This document shows, piece after piece, positions 8,384 through 16,899 of a DNA stretch of 64,000 bases. Under the pieces are notes generated by a model. The model was given only the letters and a program-made list of their open reading frames with translations. It was not told the origin of the DNA and made no database searches. The DNA lies in assembly GCF_003148565.1 (NCBI RefSeq), contig NZ_QGGL01000005.1:124001-188000 (forward strand), read 5' to 3'. Positions within the stretch are counted from its first letter, which is position 1; every line of letters starts with the position of its first letter. The translations under genes were made by a program, and so were the position numbers. Source of the DNA: Tumebacillus permanentifrigoris. GTDB taxonomy: Bacteria; Bacillota; Bacilli; Tumebacillales; Tumebacillaceae.

Positions 8384-9190
8384 TTACTTGCGAAAAAACT
8401 GTGGCAGACAACAAACATCCTCCAACCCCATGACAGCATCTATGTAGTATTCCAGATGATGTGCCGGGATTCGACCCGTTGCCAGCGTGCGAAACTCCGC
8501 GACCACAGCGTCTGCATTGACTTCAAGCGCCAGCAGGAACAGTTTCATCCCCGGCTTGTCCGAAGTTCGCTCGAGCGCGCTCAACCACTCCTCTGGCAGT
8601 TCCATACGAATGGCTACCGTCGCACTCCATTCCTCACAGGCCATCGCAGCTGACACAACCAACTCCTGTGCGAGAGCCCCACGCGCCAAGCCTGATTGCG
8701 GAACCTGTTCACCGCTGGAGTACCGAGCAAGCACCAACCCTAGCAGCACCTGCCACCCATCCTCGTCCAACTCATACGCATGTGCCGCGCCAAGCAGTGC
8801 CCCAAGGAGTTCTGCCTGTGGATGCTGGCCTAGACGATAGGTCGCCTCCAAGCCTGCGATCAAGCTGGCGATCAGTTCTTGGCCGCCTTTGTTCTGCGCC
8901 TCGATCGCTGCCAGCACAACCGGGTACACAAGTGGAGCCTCCGCATTCAACACAGCATTGCAAAAAGCCGCCTGAGGGGCGGGCATCGATCGAACGGACG
9001 CAAACACCGTCGCTTGCTCGACGCCGCCGTAGGATTCTAGCTGTTCAGCGAGGCGCACCGCTTCCTCCTCCCCGCTTTTGGCAAAGCAAGTGCCGAGATA
9101 GCGCAGGAACAGCAGTTTCGTCTTGATCGTCTCTTCGTAGTCCCAATCCTGCCACTGGCAGGCTCTCGCTCGTTCAACCCATTGTTGCAC
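8384..9190 (-). CDS. Truncated MmgE/PrpD-like helical protein
   Basis: 268 residues from the GTG at 9190, which follows AAAGGAG by eight bases. Several stretches follow the helical domain of the MmgE/PrpD family in order: AFCNAVLNAE, then PVVLAAIEAQNKGGQELI, then ASLIAGLEATYRLGQ, then LLGALLGAAHAYELDEDG. Family members (2-methylcitrate dehydratase, cis-aconitate decarboxylase) have about 450 residues and a second lid domain, which is missing here, as are the usual DFDDTH-type active-site residues. It is therefore probably not a working dehydratase. It follows the DUF441 gene by 13 bases in one operon. The family match is my reading, not certain. Confidence 0.5.
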   Translation of the reverse strand: MQQWVERARACQWQDWDYEETIKTKLLFLRYLGTCFAKSGEEEAVRLAEQLESYGGVEQATVFASVRSMPAPQAAFCNAVLNAEAPLVYPVVLAAIEAQNKGGQELIASLIAGLEATYRLGQHPQAELLGALLGAAHAYELDEDGWQVLLGLVLARYSSGEQVPQSGLARGALAQELVVSAAMACEEWSATVAIRMELPEEWLSALERTSDKPGMKLFLLALEVNADAVVAEFRTLATGRIPAHHLEYYIDAVMGLEDVCCLPQFFRK

Positions 9191-9203
9191 CGTACACACT
9201 CCT

Positions 9204-9653
9204 TTACTTTTGCAGCGCACCGAGGATCACTGCGGTCATCCCAGCCGCGATCAACGGGCCCACCGGCACGCCTTTGAACAGGGCCACACCGATGATCGTT
9301 CCGATCATCAGCCCTGTGACGATCAAGGGATTGGCTGACATCAGCGGAATGCCACGCCCACCGAGGTAGGAGACGAAGATCCCGATACCAATCGCGAGGA
9401 CCGACTTCCAGTTCAGGAAGGTTTTGATCAGATCCTCATACCCGATCTTCCCACTCGCCAACGGAGCCAGCACCCCGATGGTGAGGATGATCACACCCAC
9501 TTGCAAGCCATAGCTTTCCAGATAGGGCACCACACGGTCGAGGTGCAGGAGCCGGATTAACAACAACACAGCCACAGCAATCGAAACCGAATTGTTGTTG
9601 CCCACGATTCCAACAGCCAGCAACCCCAATAACAACAGGTTGGTGATTTCCAT
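9204..9653 (-). CDS. DUF441/UPF0756 integral membrane protein (YtwI-like)
   Basis: 149 residues with four to five hydrophobic segments and the family's glycine-rich turns, for example the segment GILAPLASGK-like IGVLAPLASGKIG and the end GPLIAAGMTAVILG. The ATG at 9653 is preceded by AAAGGAAG at a good distance; a TTG two codons earlier is less likely. Function unknown across the family. First gene of a two-gene unit with the MmgE/PrpD-like gene. Confidence 0.88.
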   Translation of the reverse strand: MEITNLLLLGLLAVGIVGNNNSVSIAVAVLLLIRLLHLDRVVPYLESYGLQVGVIILTIGVLAPLASGKIGYEDLIKTFLNWKSVLAIGIGIFVSYLGGRGIPLMSANPLIVTGLMIGTIIGVALFKGVPVGPLIAAGMTAVILGALQK

Positions 9654-9759
9654 ACTCAACTTCCTTTCATCCTTACGTTAACTATAAGTCAAGACGCCGA
9701 AACAGAGCAAATCATGATAGAATGGTTCAGGCACCGAAATATCTAGGAGGTTGTCTTTT

Positions 9760-10980
9760 GTGCGCACGTATCCGAAAATTCTCTGGCTGCTAGCAGCTGG
9801 GTGCTTTTTGAACATTGGAGGCCTGTCCTTTTTGTGGCCGCTCAACTCGATCTACATCCACGAACACATGGGTCGCCCGCTCACCGTCGCGGGTCTGGTT
9901 CTGCTCTTGCACTCCGCCGGAGCGTCGATTGGACAACTGACTGGCGGCATGCTGTACGACCGCTTCGGCGCACGCCCTGTGCTGCTGACAGGGTTGATCT
10001 GCTCTGCTTCCTTGATCGCCATCCCTGGTTTCGTGGAAAACTGGCCGCTCTATGTGACGGTCATGTTCCTGTTCGGCTTCACCGCATCGCTCGTCTCACC
10101 TGCGATGTTTGCGTTGGCTGCCAAGGTGTGGCCTGAGGGCGGACGCCGGGCCTTTAACTTCCTCTATGTCGCCAACAACCTCGGCGTCGCCGCTGGGACT
10201 GCAATCGGTGGGATCGTCGCCGCGCATTCGTTTCACCTCGCCTTCCTCTCCGCGGCAGGCACGATGGTCGTATTCCTCTGCTTCGTGTTCGTCTTCATCC
10301 GTGACCCAAAGCCGATACGCGAGCGAGAAGTTCCACAAGCCTTAGCTGAACAAGCGGCTACGAGCGAACTCGACACTGTGAACGCTACAGATAGCTCCAC
10401 ACGTGAACCCGCCATTCCTTGGTTGCCGATCGCGTCGTTATTCACCGGTTGTGTCGTGCTCTGGATCATCTACGTCCAATGGCAGAGCTCCATCGCCGTC
10501 ACCATGCAAGAAAACTACTCGCTGGCGGAGTACAGCCGCTTGTGGACATTGAATGGACTTGTGATCTTCCTCGGGCAGCCACTGATCGCCGCCATCGCGC
10601 GCTGGTGCAAGTCGCTCTCCTCGCAACTGTTCCTCGGCGTCGCCCTCTTTTTCCTCTGTTACGTGCTCTTGCTCACCAACCACGACCGCTATGCGGTGTT
10701 CGTTGCCGGGATGGTGCTGTTAACGCTTGGCGAGATGTTGCTCTGGCCGGTGATCCCGGCAGCCGTCGCCCAGCTCTCTCCGCCATCGCGCATCGGCTTC
10801 CTGCAAGGCTTTATCGGAAGCGGTGCCACTGTCGGACGGATGCTCGGCCCGCTGTGCGGCGGTCTGCTTTTTGATTACACCAGCTTCCAAGTGCTGCTGG
10901 CCACGATGACCGCCTTGCTCACCGTGCCCGTTCTATGCTTTCTCGTCTATACGCGCACCCGAACCCGCACCACCACATAG
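9760..10980 (+). CDS. Major facilitator superfamily transporter, drug-efflux type
   Basis: 406 residues with about twelve membrane helices split by a hydrophilic central loop around residues 190-220. Loop 2-3 carries the MFS motif A in the form GGMLYDRFGARPVLL. GTG at 9760 is chosen because AGGAGG ends nine bases before it; the in-frame TTG at 9751 touches the ribosome site. The N-terminal half with motif A is typical of proton-coupled exporters; substrate unknown. Single-gene unit between divergent DUF441 and convergent tldE. Confidence 0.88.
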   Translation: MRTYPKILWLLAAGCFLNIGGLSFLWPLNSIYIHEHMGRPLTVAGLVLLLHSAGASIGQLTGGMLYDRFGARPVLLTGLICSASLIAIPGFVENWPLYVTVMFLFGFTASLVSPAMFALAAKVWPEGGRRAFNFLYVANNLGVAAGTAIGGIVAAHSFHLAFLSAAGTMVVFLCFVFVFIRDPKPIREREVPQALAEQAATSELDTVNATDSSTREPAIPWLPIASLFTGCVVLWIIYVQWQSSIAVTMQENYSLAEYSRLWTLNGLVIFLGQPLIAAIARWCKSLSSQLFLGVALFFLCYVLLLTNHDRYAVFVAGMVLLTLGEMLLWPVIPAAVAQLSPPSRIGFLQGFIGSGATVGRMLGPLCGGLLFDYTSFQVLLATMTALLTVPVLCFLVYTRTRTRTTT

Positions 10981-10983
10981 AAA

Positions 10984-11013
10984 AAGAACGGTCAGCCGCA
11001 GCTGCCCGTTCTT
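10984..11013. terminator. Bidirectional terminator between MFS gene and tldE
   Basis: Arms AAGAACGG (10984-10991) and CCGTTCTT (11006-11013), T run on the plus side and A/T run on the minus side. Confidence 0.85.
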
Positions 11014-11024
11014 TTTTTCCCCAA

Positions 11025-12380
11025 CTACTTTCCTGCAATCGCCAACGACTTGATCTTCAGCGAAGGCGAACCGCAAGCTCCGCGCCCAAAGCCGTTAAAG
11101 TACAGATCGTCACCTACCGCTTCCACGTTGTTCAGCAGTTCCAAGAAGTTGCCCGATACCGTGATCTGGTTAACCGGACGCACCACTTGGCCGTTCTCGA
11201 TCAGATGACCGATACAGAACAACGAGAAGTCCCCGGACACAGCGTTCGTGCCCGCGTGTATCCCTTGCAGTTCGACGAGCAACAGCCCACGCTCCGTTCC
11301 GGCAATCAACGCTTCCAACGACTGGTCACCTTGCTCGATGTAGAGATTGTTCGGCTGTACGGAGACCGTTCCTCGATACGATGACTTGTGCGCGTTGCCT
11401 GTCGACTCAACGCCAAAGTGCTTCGCAGTCTTGAGGTTGTGCAGGAACGTGACAAGTTGACCGTCACGGATCACGTCATGACGTTTCGTCGCCATGCCTT
11501 CAGAGTCAAACGGCGTCGACCCTGGTGCATCGATGCGGTGCGGGTCGTCGACCAGCGTCACGTTCACACCTGTTACCTGCTCACCCACGCGGTTTTGCAA
11601 GAGCGTTAGTCCCTTGCGTGCCGACTCGCCGGAGAACACCGTTACAAACGCTTTCAGAAGCGAAGCGGCCGTATCATGACGCAGAATGACCGGGTAAAGT
11701 CCCGACTCGATCGTCTGCGCACCGAGTTTGCCCACCGCTTCTCCTGCTGTGCCCTTCGCCAACTCCTCTGCCTCGATCTCGCCCAGATCCTTCAGAGCGA
11801 ACGCCGATTTTACAGACGACGTGACGTCACCGTCCTCCTTGGCCACTGCGGAGATGTACGCGATGGCGATGTTGCTTTTGGTGTGGCAGTTCAAGCCTTT
11901 CGTGTTCATGATCGTCAGTTCGGATTCGCTGTTGATGACCATGCAGTAGTTGACCAAGTCGATGCGCGGGTCGGTTGCCAACGCCACCGACTCCAACTGT
12001 TTGGCGGTCTCGATCAGCAGGTCGGGCGTCGCTCGACGCAACCCTTCTGCCTCATCGCGCATCGCCACATAGTGCTCCGAGCCAGCGAAGATCTCTTCGC
12101 TCTCTCCCTGCACCAAGATCTCCGCATTCTCACGCGCCTGCTTCAAGAGCAGATCGATCGCGTCCTCGTCAATTTTCTCCGTGAAGGAGTTGCCCATCCT
12201 GCCATCGTACACACCGCGGAAGGACAGACCTGCTTTTTCCGAGATGTTGTAGGCGTCGATCTCGCCCTTGAATACTTTTACCGTCGTGTCGCGATCCGCT
12301 TGGAAGTAGATCTCCATGTCGGAGAACCCGACCGCCGCACCACGCTTGAACAACAAGTCTTTGAATTGAATCATCTCCAT
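11025..12380 (-). CDS. pmbA: TldD/PmbA family protein, non-catalytic partner (TldE/PmbA)
   Basis: 451 residues from ATG 12380, placed eight bases after AGGAGG (a GTG three codons earlier overlaps that site). It belongs to the TldD/TldE family but has no HExxxH motif, as expected for the TldE/PmbA subunit, which pairs with TldD to form a zinc protease that degrades or matures peptides. Ends with the family's GNFLELLNNVEAVGDD segment. It lies 12 bases after tldD on the same strand; the two form an operon. Confidence 0.93.
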   Translation of the reverse strand: MEMIQFKDLLFKRGAAVGFSDMEIYFQADRDTTVKVFKGEIDAYNISEKAGLSFRGVYDGRMGNSFTEKIDEDAIDLLLKQARENAEILVQGESEEIFAGSEHYVAMRDEAEGLRRATPDLLIETAKQLESVALATDPRIDLVNYCMVINSESELTIMNTKGLNCHTKSNIAIAYISAVAKEDGDVTSSVKSAFALKDLGEIEAEELAKGTAGEAVGKLGAQTIESGLYPVILRHDTAASLLKAFVTVFSGESARKGLTLLQNRVGEQVTGVNVTLVDDPHRIDAPGSTPFDSEGMATKRHDVIRDGQLVTFLHNLKTAKHFGVESTGNAHKSSYRGTVSVQPNNLYIEQGDQSLEALIAGTERGLLLVELQGIHAGTNAVSGDFSLFCIGHLIENGQVVRPVNQITVSGNFLELLNNVEAVGDDLYFNGFGRGACGSPSLKIKSLAIAGK

Positions 12381-12392
12381 GCTTGCCACCTC

Positions 12393-13772
12393 CTAGCGAC
12401 CGCCAACGGTCAGTTCCGAGACGCGAATCATCGGTTGGCCGACATCGGCCGGGATGCTGCCGCTGACAGAACCACACATGCCTTGACCAAAGCCGAGATT
12501 GTTGCCGACCTTATCGATCTTTTGCAACACCTCGATGCCTTTACCGATCAAAGTCGCGCCACGCACCGGCTTTTCAATTTTGCCGTTGCGCACGATATAG
12601 CCTTCGCGAACCGCGAAGTTGAAGTCACCTGTCGCCGTGTTGACCGAACCGCCGCCCATGTATTTCGCATAGAGCGCGTACTCCGTGTTGGCGATGATCT
12701 CCTCAGGCGTCGAGTTCCCCGCTGCGATGAACGTGTTGTTCATGCGCGAGGTCGGTGCGTACTGGTAGCTTTGGCGACGCGCAGAACCCGTCGAAGCCAT
12801 GCCCATTTTGCGCGCACCGAGCTTGTCGATCAGATAGCCTTTGAGCACGCCATTTTCAATCAACACATTGCGCTGAGTCGGAGACCCTTCATCGTCGATG
12901 TTCAGCGAGCCCCAACCATTTTGAATCGTCCCGTCGTCGATGGCCGTCACCAGCGGAGACGCGACCATTTCGCCCAATTTGCCAGCGAACACCGAAGCGT
13001 TTTTGGCGACCGACGTCGCTTCCAAACCGTGCCCGCAAGCTTCGTGGAAGATAACACCGCCGAACTCGTTGTCGATGATGACAGGCATCTTGCCACTCGG
13101 TGCAAACTCCGCGTCGATCATCGCCTTCGCCGTGCGCGCTGTCTCCCGTGCGTACCGCTCGATGTCCAGTTCATCGAAAAACTCCAAACCTTGGTGTGCC
13201 CCTGGCCCGTACTGTCCCGATTGTTTCTCCGTTCCGCGCGAGGCGAACGACTCGATCACCATCCGTCCGCGCACGCGGCGGTCCTCGACAAACAGTCCAT
13301 CCGAGTTGGCGATCAACACGTTCTGCTCTTCGTCGAGAAACGTGATGCGCGTCTGCGAGATCACCGGATCATAGTTGCTCGCCGCGTGATGAGCACGGCG
13401 CATCCAGTCGATTTTGCGATGCTTGCTCACGTCATTGGGCAACAGTTTTATCTCATGGTGCGGCGTAATCAGCGATTTGCGCAGGTCGATCGAATGGTCG
13501 AACTGTTGACCGCGAATCGCTTGTGCGGCGTTGCGCGCCACCTTGACTAAATTTTCACGCGAAAAATCATTTGTATACGCATAGACGGCGAACACGCCGT
13601 TCAGGACGCGAATCCCTACGCCAAAATCTCTCCCGGACACCGCTGTATCCACGGTACCGCCGAGCATTTGAATCGTCGAGCTCGTTTTATCTTCTACGAA
13701 AACCTCTGCGAAGTCCCCGCCAGTCTCTAAGGCAGCCAGCAAAACATCCTCTACCACTGCTTGACTCAGCAT
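12393..13772 (-). CDS. tldD: TldD metalloprotease subunit
   Basis: 459 residues. The zinc-binding HEACGH motif sits at residues 243-248, in the characteristic form HEACGHGLEA. The N-terminal half carries the DNA/substrate-binding fold of the family. Together with TldE it forms a hetero-dimer that cleaves unfolded peptides inside a cavity and is used in some bacteria to release leader peptides of modified peptides; no such peptide gene is adjacent here. Start supported by AAAGGGGG. Upstream lie two tandem terminators, so a promoter must fit in the 50 bases before the start. Confidence 0.96.
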   Translation of the reverse strand: MLSQAVVEDVLLAALETGGDFAEVFVEDKTSSTIQMLGGTVDTAVSGRDFGVGIRVLNGVFAVYAYTNDFSRENLVKVARNAAQAIRGQQFDHSIDLRKSLITPHHEIKLLPNDVSKHRKIDWMRRAHHAASNYDPVISQTRITFLDEEQNVLIANSDGLFVEDRRVRGRMVIESFASRGTEKQSGQYGPGAHQGLEFFDELDIERYARETARTAKAMIDAEFAPSGKMPVIIDNEFGGVIFHEACGHGLEATSVAKNASVFAGKLGEMVASPLVTAIDDGTIQNGWGSLNIDDEGSPTQRNVLIENGVLKGYLIDKLGARKMGMASTGSARRQSYQYAPTSRMNNTFIAAGNSTPEEIIANTEYALYAKYMGGGSVNTATGDFNFAVREGYIVRNGKIEKPVRGATLIGKGIEVLQKIDKVGNNLGFGQGMCGSVSGSIPADVGQPMIRVSELTVGGR

Positions 13773-13823
13773 CCCTTAACCCCCTTTACCAATATTGTAT
13801 TCCTCTATCTTCTCGTTCCGAAC

Positions 13824-13854
13824 AAAAAAGACCTTCTCCGCCGATCAGAAGGTC
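13824..13854 (-). terminator. Second of two tandem terminators before tldD
   Basis: Arms GACCTTCT (13830-13837) and AGAAGGTC (13847-13854) with six T following on the minus strand. Confidence 0.75.
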
Positions 13855-13867
13855 ATCTCAGGCTACC

Positions 13868-13903
13868 AAAAAAAAACGTCCGCCTTCTTGTCAGAGGCGG
13901 ACG
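13868..13903 (-). terminator. Terminator of the 2H phosphoesterase gene, overlapping its stop codon
   Basis: Arms CGTCCGCCT (13877-13885) and AGGCGGACG (13895-13903), then nine T on the minus strand. The TGA at 13891-13893 lies in the loop. Confidence 0.85.
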
Positions 13904-14397
13904 GTTCCCTCCACCGTGGACGACTCATCCGCTTCGATGACTTCCACCGTGATTTCTTCAACTTGGCACGTAAACGTGTGCTCGAACGCTTGCGTCGCGT
14001 CGAGTGCTGCTTCGAACGCCTCTGCATTGTGGAGACGACCGACGGTCAGATGGGGGATATACGTCACTTTCCGGTACAGGAAGCGGCGTAGCGGACCGCT
14101 GTACAAGCGATCATGCAGGTCGATGATTCCATCGTTCCCTTGCTTGACGTTCAAAAACAGATACCACTCCGGTGTTCCGGTAATCCCTTGGAGCGTCAGG
14201 GGAAAAGGCTGACAGCCACGCAGGGCTTCCATGCAGTGCGCCTGTAGTTCCTCCGCCGTCATCGTGCTTTCAAAAGGGTACACCAAGGTCAGATGGAAGG
14301 GTATCAACCCGGCGAGCGGGTCAAATTTCTGGCGCAACAGGTCGATCTCCTCAGCGTTCGTAAAGCGCGGAAAGATATGGATCGCGCGTTTTTTCAC
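13891..14397 (-). CDS. 2'-5' RNA ligase / 2H phosphoesterase family protein
   Basis: 168 residues from GTG 14397, which follows GGAGGAGATGAGGGA. Two HxT motifs, HLT at 35-37 and HLT at 116-118, form the paired active site of 2H phosphoesterases (LigT, YjcG, CPDase type), enzymes that act on 2',3'-cyclic or 2'-5' phosphodiester ends of RNA. No other domain. Physiological substrate unknown. Monocistronic. Confidence 0.85.
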   Translation of the reverse strand: MKKRAIHIFPRFTNAEEIDLLRQKFDPLAGLIPFHLTLVYPFESTMTAEELQAHCMEALRGCQPFPLTLQGITGTPEWYLFLNVKQGNDGIIDLHDRLYSGPLRRFLYRKVTYIPHLTVGRLHNAEAFEAALDATQAFEHTFTCQVEEITVEVIEADESSTVEGTVRL

Positions 14398-14462
14398 TCC
14401 CTCATCTCCTCCTGAACACAACCTGACCGAACAGACCTAGTCTACACCAATTCCAGCACTCG

Positions 14463-15869
14463 CTATTCTTTCAAGATTGCGGAGAGAACGCGCATGCCTG
14501 TCGCGATCTGCTCGACTGGTTCATGGCTGAAGCAGAGGCGGATGAACGGTTGGTCCGCCTCCCGAGACAGGAACATGTCTCCGGTGGCGAGCAGGACGCC
14601 GTTGGCGATGGCTTCGCGCAGGATCTCCCCCGGTTTCTTGTGCTCCGGGAGCGCGACCCAGTAATAGAACCCACCGCGCGGAGGCGTGTACGAGATGCCG
14701 GTCGGGCGCAGTTGTCGCAGGTACTCTCCCATCATCTCCGCTTGGCAACGGTACTGCTGACGAGCTTTTTCCAAGTGCGCGTTCCAATCCCCCTCTTTGA
14801 TGAAGGAGAGCAGCATCTGTTGGGCCAGCGTGTTCGTGGTGACCATCAATTCCTTGCGTCTGGCGATCTGCTGCAGGAACGGCCGGCTCGCAGTCACCCA
14901 ACCTAACCGAAGGCCCGGTGACAGCGTTTTGGAAAACGTGTTGATGTAGATCACATTGCCGTGCTGGTCCAGCGATTTCAGGGAAGGAGGTGCGGCTTCC
15001 TCGAAATGCAGGTGGCGGTAGGCATCATCCTCAACGATCGGGATGTTGTAGCGTTCGCTGAGCTCGAGCAGTTTCAACCGGCGCTCCATCGAAAGCGTGT
15101 ATCCGGTCGGATTGTGGAACGTCGGGATCGTGTAGATGAAACGTGGGCGGAAGCGAGCCAAGACCCCTTCGAGCACATCGACGCGCATCCCCTCCCCATC
15201 CATCGGGATCGGGATGATCCGCAGACCCATCGCCTGAAACAGATGCAACGCGCCAAAAAACGCAGGCATCTCGACCGCGACAGCATCACCAGCCTCCGCG
15301 AGAATGTTGGTGGTCAAGCAGAGTGCTTCTTGAGAGCCGCTGGTGACCACCACTTGCTCCGGCGAGGTGATCTGCACCAGATTCATCATGTCCACGATCC
15401 ACTCGCGCAGTTCCGGGTGTCCGTTGATCGGTGTCAAGTAATGTGCATCGGCATGCTTGAGGATGCGTTGGACGTTGACGTGCTCTCCGAAGTCAGAAGT
15501 CAGCAACGTATGGCGTCCCCCCTCGCCAAATGCAAAGTTGATTTTCGAATCGGAGCCGCTCAACCGCAGCAATTCCGTAAAATTAGAGACAGGTGGCGTT
15601 TCTTGTAGCAAGCGGTCTTTCCAATCAAATGGAGAGATCATCTCCACAGGCGGCAACGGTTGCACATAGCGACCACTGCCGACCTTGCTATAAATGAGAC
15701 CTTCGTCCTCTAATTCGGTAAGCGCGCGCACCATCGTGTTGCGCGAAACCTCCCAGTCGGCCGCCAGCGTGCGTTCGGATGGCAATGCGGAACCGATCGA
15801 CCATTCCCCGCTGAGGATGAGGTATCGAAGTCGTTGGTATACGGTGTGGTAGAGTGTCTTGCGTGTCAT
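14463..15869 (-). CDS. MocR-type regulator: GntR winged helix fused to class I aminotransferase fold
   Basis: 468 residues from ATG 15869 (AGGAGA four to five bases upstream; the in-frame ATGs further upstream lack one). Residues 1-75 are a GntR winged helix (ALPSERTLAADWEVSRNTMV region); the rest is a fold-type I PLP domain with the Lys in NTFSKTLSPGLRLGW, near residue 300. MocR proteins (GabR, PdxR, DdlR) bind DNA and sense an amino compound through PLP. The gene is divergent from an aspartate/glutamate racemase gene; a 13-bp inverted repeat lies between, one arm over each promoter. I infer that the racemase gene is its target and an amino acid its ligand. Confidence 0.92.
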   Translation of the reverse strand: MTRKTLYHTVYQRLRYLILSGEWSIGSALPSERTLAADWEVSRNTMVRALTELEDEGLIYSKVGSGRYVQPLPPVEMISPFDWKDRLLQETPPVSNFTELLRLSGSDSKINFAFGEGGRHTLLTSDFGEHVNVQRILKHADAHYLTPINGHPELREWIVDMMNLVQITSPEQVVVTSGSQEALCLTTNILAEAGDAVAVEMPAFFGALHLFQAMGLRIIPIPMDGEGMRVDVLEGVLARFRPRFIYTIPTFHNPTGYTLSMERRLKLLELSERYNIPIVEDDAYRHLHFEEAAPPSLKSLDQHGNVIYINTFSKTLSPGLRLGWVTASRPFLQQIARRKELMVTTNTLAQQMLLSFIKEGDWNAHLEKARQQYRCQAEMMGEYLRQLRPTGISYTPPRGGFYYWVALPEHKKPGEILREAIANGVLLATGDMFLSREADQPFIRLCFSHEPVEQIATGMRVLSAILKE

Positions 15870-15929
15870 ACAGTCTCCTCGCTCCTCACGATCCATCAAG
15901 TTGCGTACATACCATCATAGTCATGCCCC

Positions 15930-15957
15930 TCTATAAGTTAAAAGAGCCAATTCACAA
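15930..15957 (-). promoter_or_regulatory. Probable promoter of the MocR regulator gene
   Basis: Minus strand TTGTGA (15952-15957), 16-bp spacer, TATAGA (15930-15935). The left arm of the inverted repeat lies in the spacer, suiting autorepression. Confidence 0.45.
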
Positions 15958-16019
15958 CGAAATGCCAACCAATTGTTTCTGCGGAAGTGGATGAGAGTTT
16001 CCGTATAATTGGCTCTTTT
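15940..16019. promoter_or_regulatory. 13-bp perfect inverted repeat, candidate MocR operator
   Basis: AAAAGAGCCAATT at 15940-15952 and AATTGGCTCTTTT at 16007-16019, 54 bases apart. The left arm overlaps the regulator's promoter; the right arm overlaps a consensus -10 TATAAT (16004-16009) for the racemase gene, which has no good -35, as expected for an activator-dependent promoter. Confidence 0.6.
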
Positions 16020-16081
16020 CGAACACACTCGTATCACGTAGGCTTGGTGCAAGACAACACACAATGGAGGTTCAAACACAC

Positions 16082-16804
16082 ATGAAGACAATCGGGTTGC
16101 TTGGCGGAATGAGCTGGGAGTCAACTGCGGTCTACTATCGTCAACTAAATGAGCTCGTCCGTGAACACGGAGGCGGCCTGCATTCAGCGAAGATTTTGAT
16201 GCACAGCTTCGACTTTGCAGAGATTGTTGCGCTCCAACAAGCAGGGGATTGGAAAAAAGCCTCCGACCTGCTGGCAGAGGCGGGCCAAAACTTGGAGCGA
16301 GCAGGTGCCAATCTGTTGTTGATTTGCACCAACACCATGCACCAAGTGGCAGCCGATGTCCAAGCGGCGGTGTCGATCCCGCTCGTGCATATCGTCGACG
16401 TCACCGCCGATGCGATCCGCGCCAAAGGGATGCGCAAAGTCGGATTGCTAGGAACCAAGTATACGATGGCGATGGATTTCTACCGGGAGCGCATGTTGTT
16501 GCATGGGATTGAAGTGATCGTTCCCTGTGACGAGCAACAGGCAGTGGTCAACGGTGTCATTTTTGACGAACTGTGTCAAGGCGTCGTACAAGAGTGTTCA
16601 CGCCATCAATACCAAGGCGTCGTACAAGCGCTCATCGAGCGTGGTGCGGAAGGCATCGTGCTCGGATGTACAGAGATCATGTTGTTGCTGTCCCAAGAAC
16701 ATTCGCCGGTGCCTTTGTTCGACTCGACGATGTTGCATGTGCAGCGGGCGGTGGCGTTGGCGATACAGGCTGACAAGCAAGTGGGAGCTACATTGACCTG
16801 TTGA
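16082..16804 (+). CDS. Aspartate/glutamate racemase family protein
   Basis: 240 residues from ATG 16082; an upstream ATG at 16064 overlaps the GGAGG. The two acid/base cysteines of the PLP-independent amino acid racemases are present: Cys82 in ICTNTMH and Cys196 in LGCTEIM. The N-terminal KTIGLLGGMSWEST is typical of the YgeA/RacX type, so the substrate could be a broad range of amino acids and not only aspartate. D-amino acids from such enzymes serve in wall remodelling or spore biology. Divergent from the MocR regulator that probably controls it. Confidence 0.9.
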   Translation: MKTIGLLGGMSWESTAVYYRQLNELVREHGGGLHSAKILMHSFDFAEIVALQQAGDWKKASDLLAEAGQNLERAGANLLLICTNTMHQVAADVQAAVSIPLVHIVDVTADAIRAKGMRKVGLLGTKYTMAMDFYRERMLLHGIEVIVPCDEQQAVVNGVIFDELCQGVVQECSRHQYQGVVQALIERGAEGIVLGCTEIMLLLSQEHSPVPLFDSTMLHVQRAVALAIQADKQVGATLTC

Positions 16805-16848
16805 AAACCAGCAAAGCGACCGCGGCTTGGCGCGACATCCACATCACA

Positions 16849-16881
16849 AAAAAACCTGCCATCCGAACCCGGCAGGTTTTT
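16849..16881. terminator. Bidirectional terminator between racemase and HtrA-like genes
   Basis: Arms AACCTGCC (16853-16860) and GGCAGGTT (16871-16878), flanked by A7 and T7 runs. Confidence 0.9.
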
Positions 16882-16899
16882 TTCATGTCCTCCCCATCC

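Noticed and set aside
11676-13550. A long open frame of 624 codons on the plus strand opposite tldE/tldD
   Set aside because: Antisense shadow of the GC-rich tldD frame: composition is Arg/His/Asp-rich, no ribosome site, and the minus-strand gene has clear motifs.
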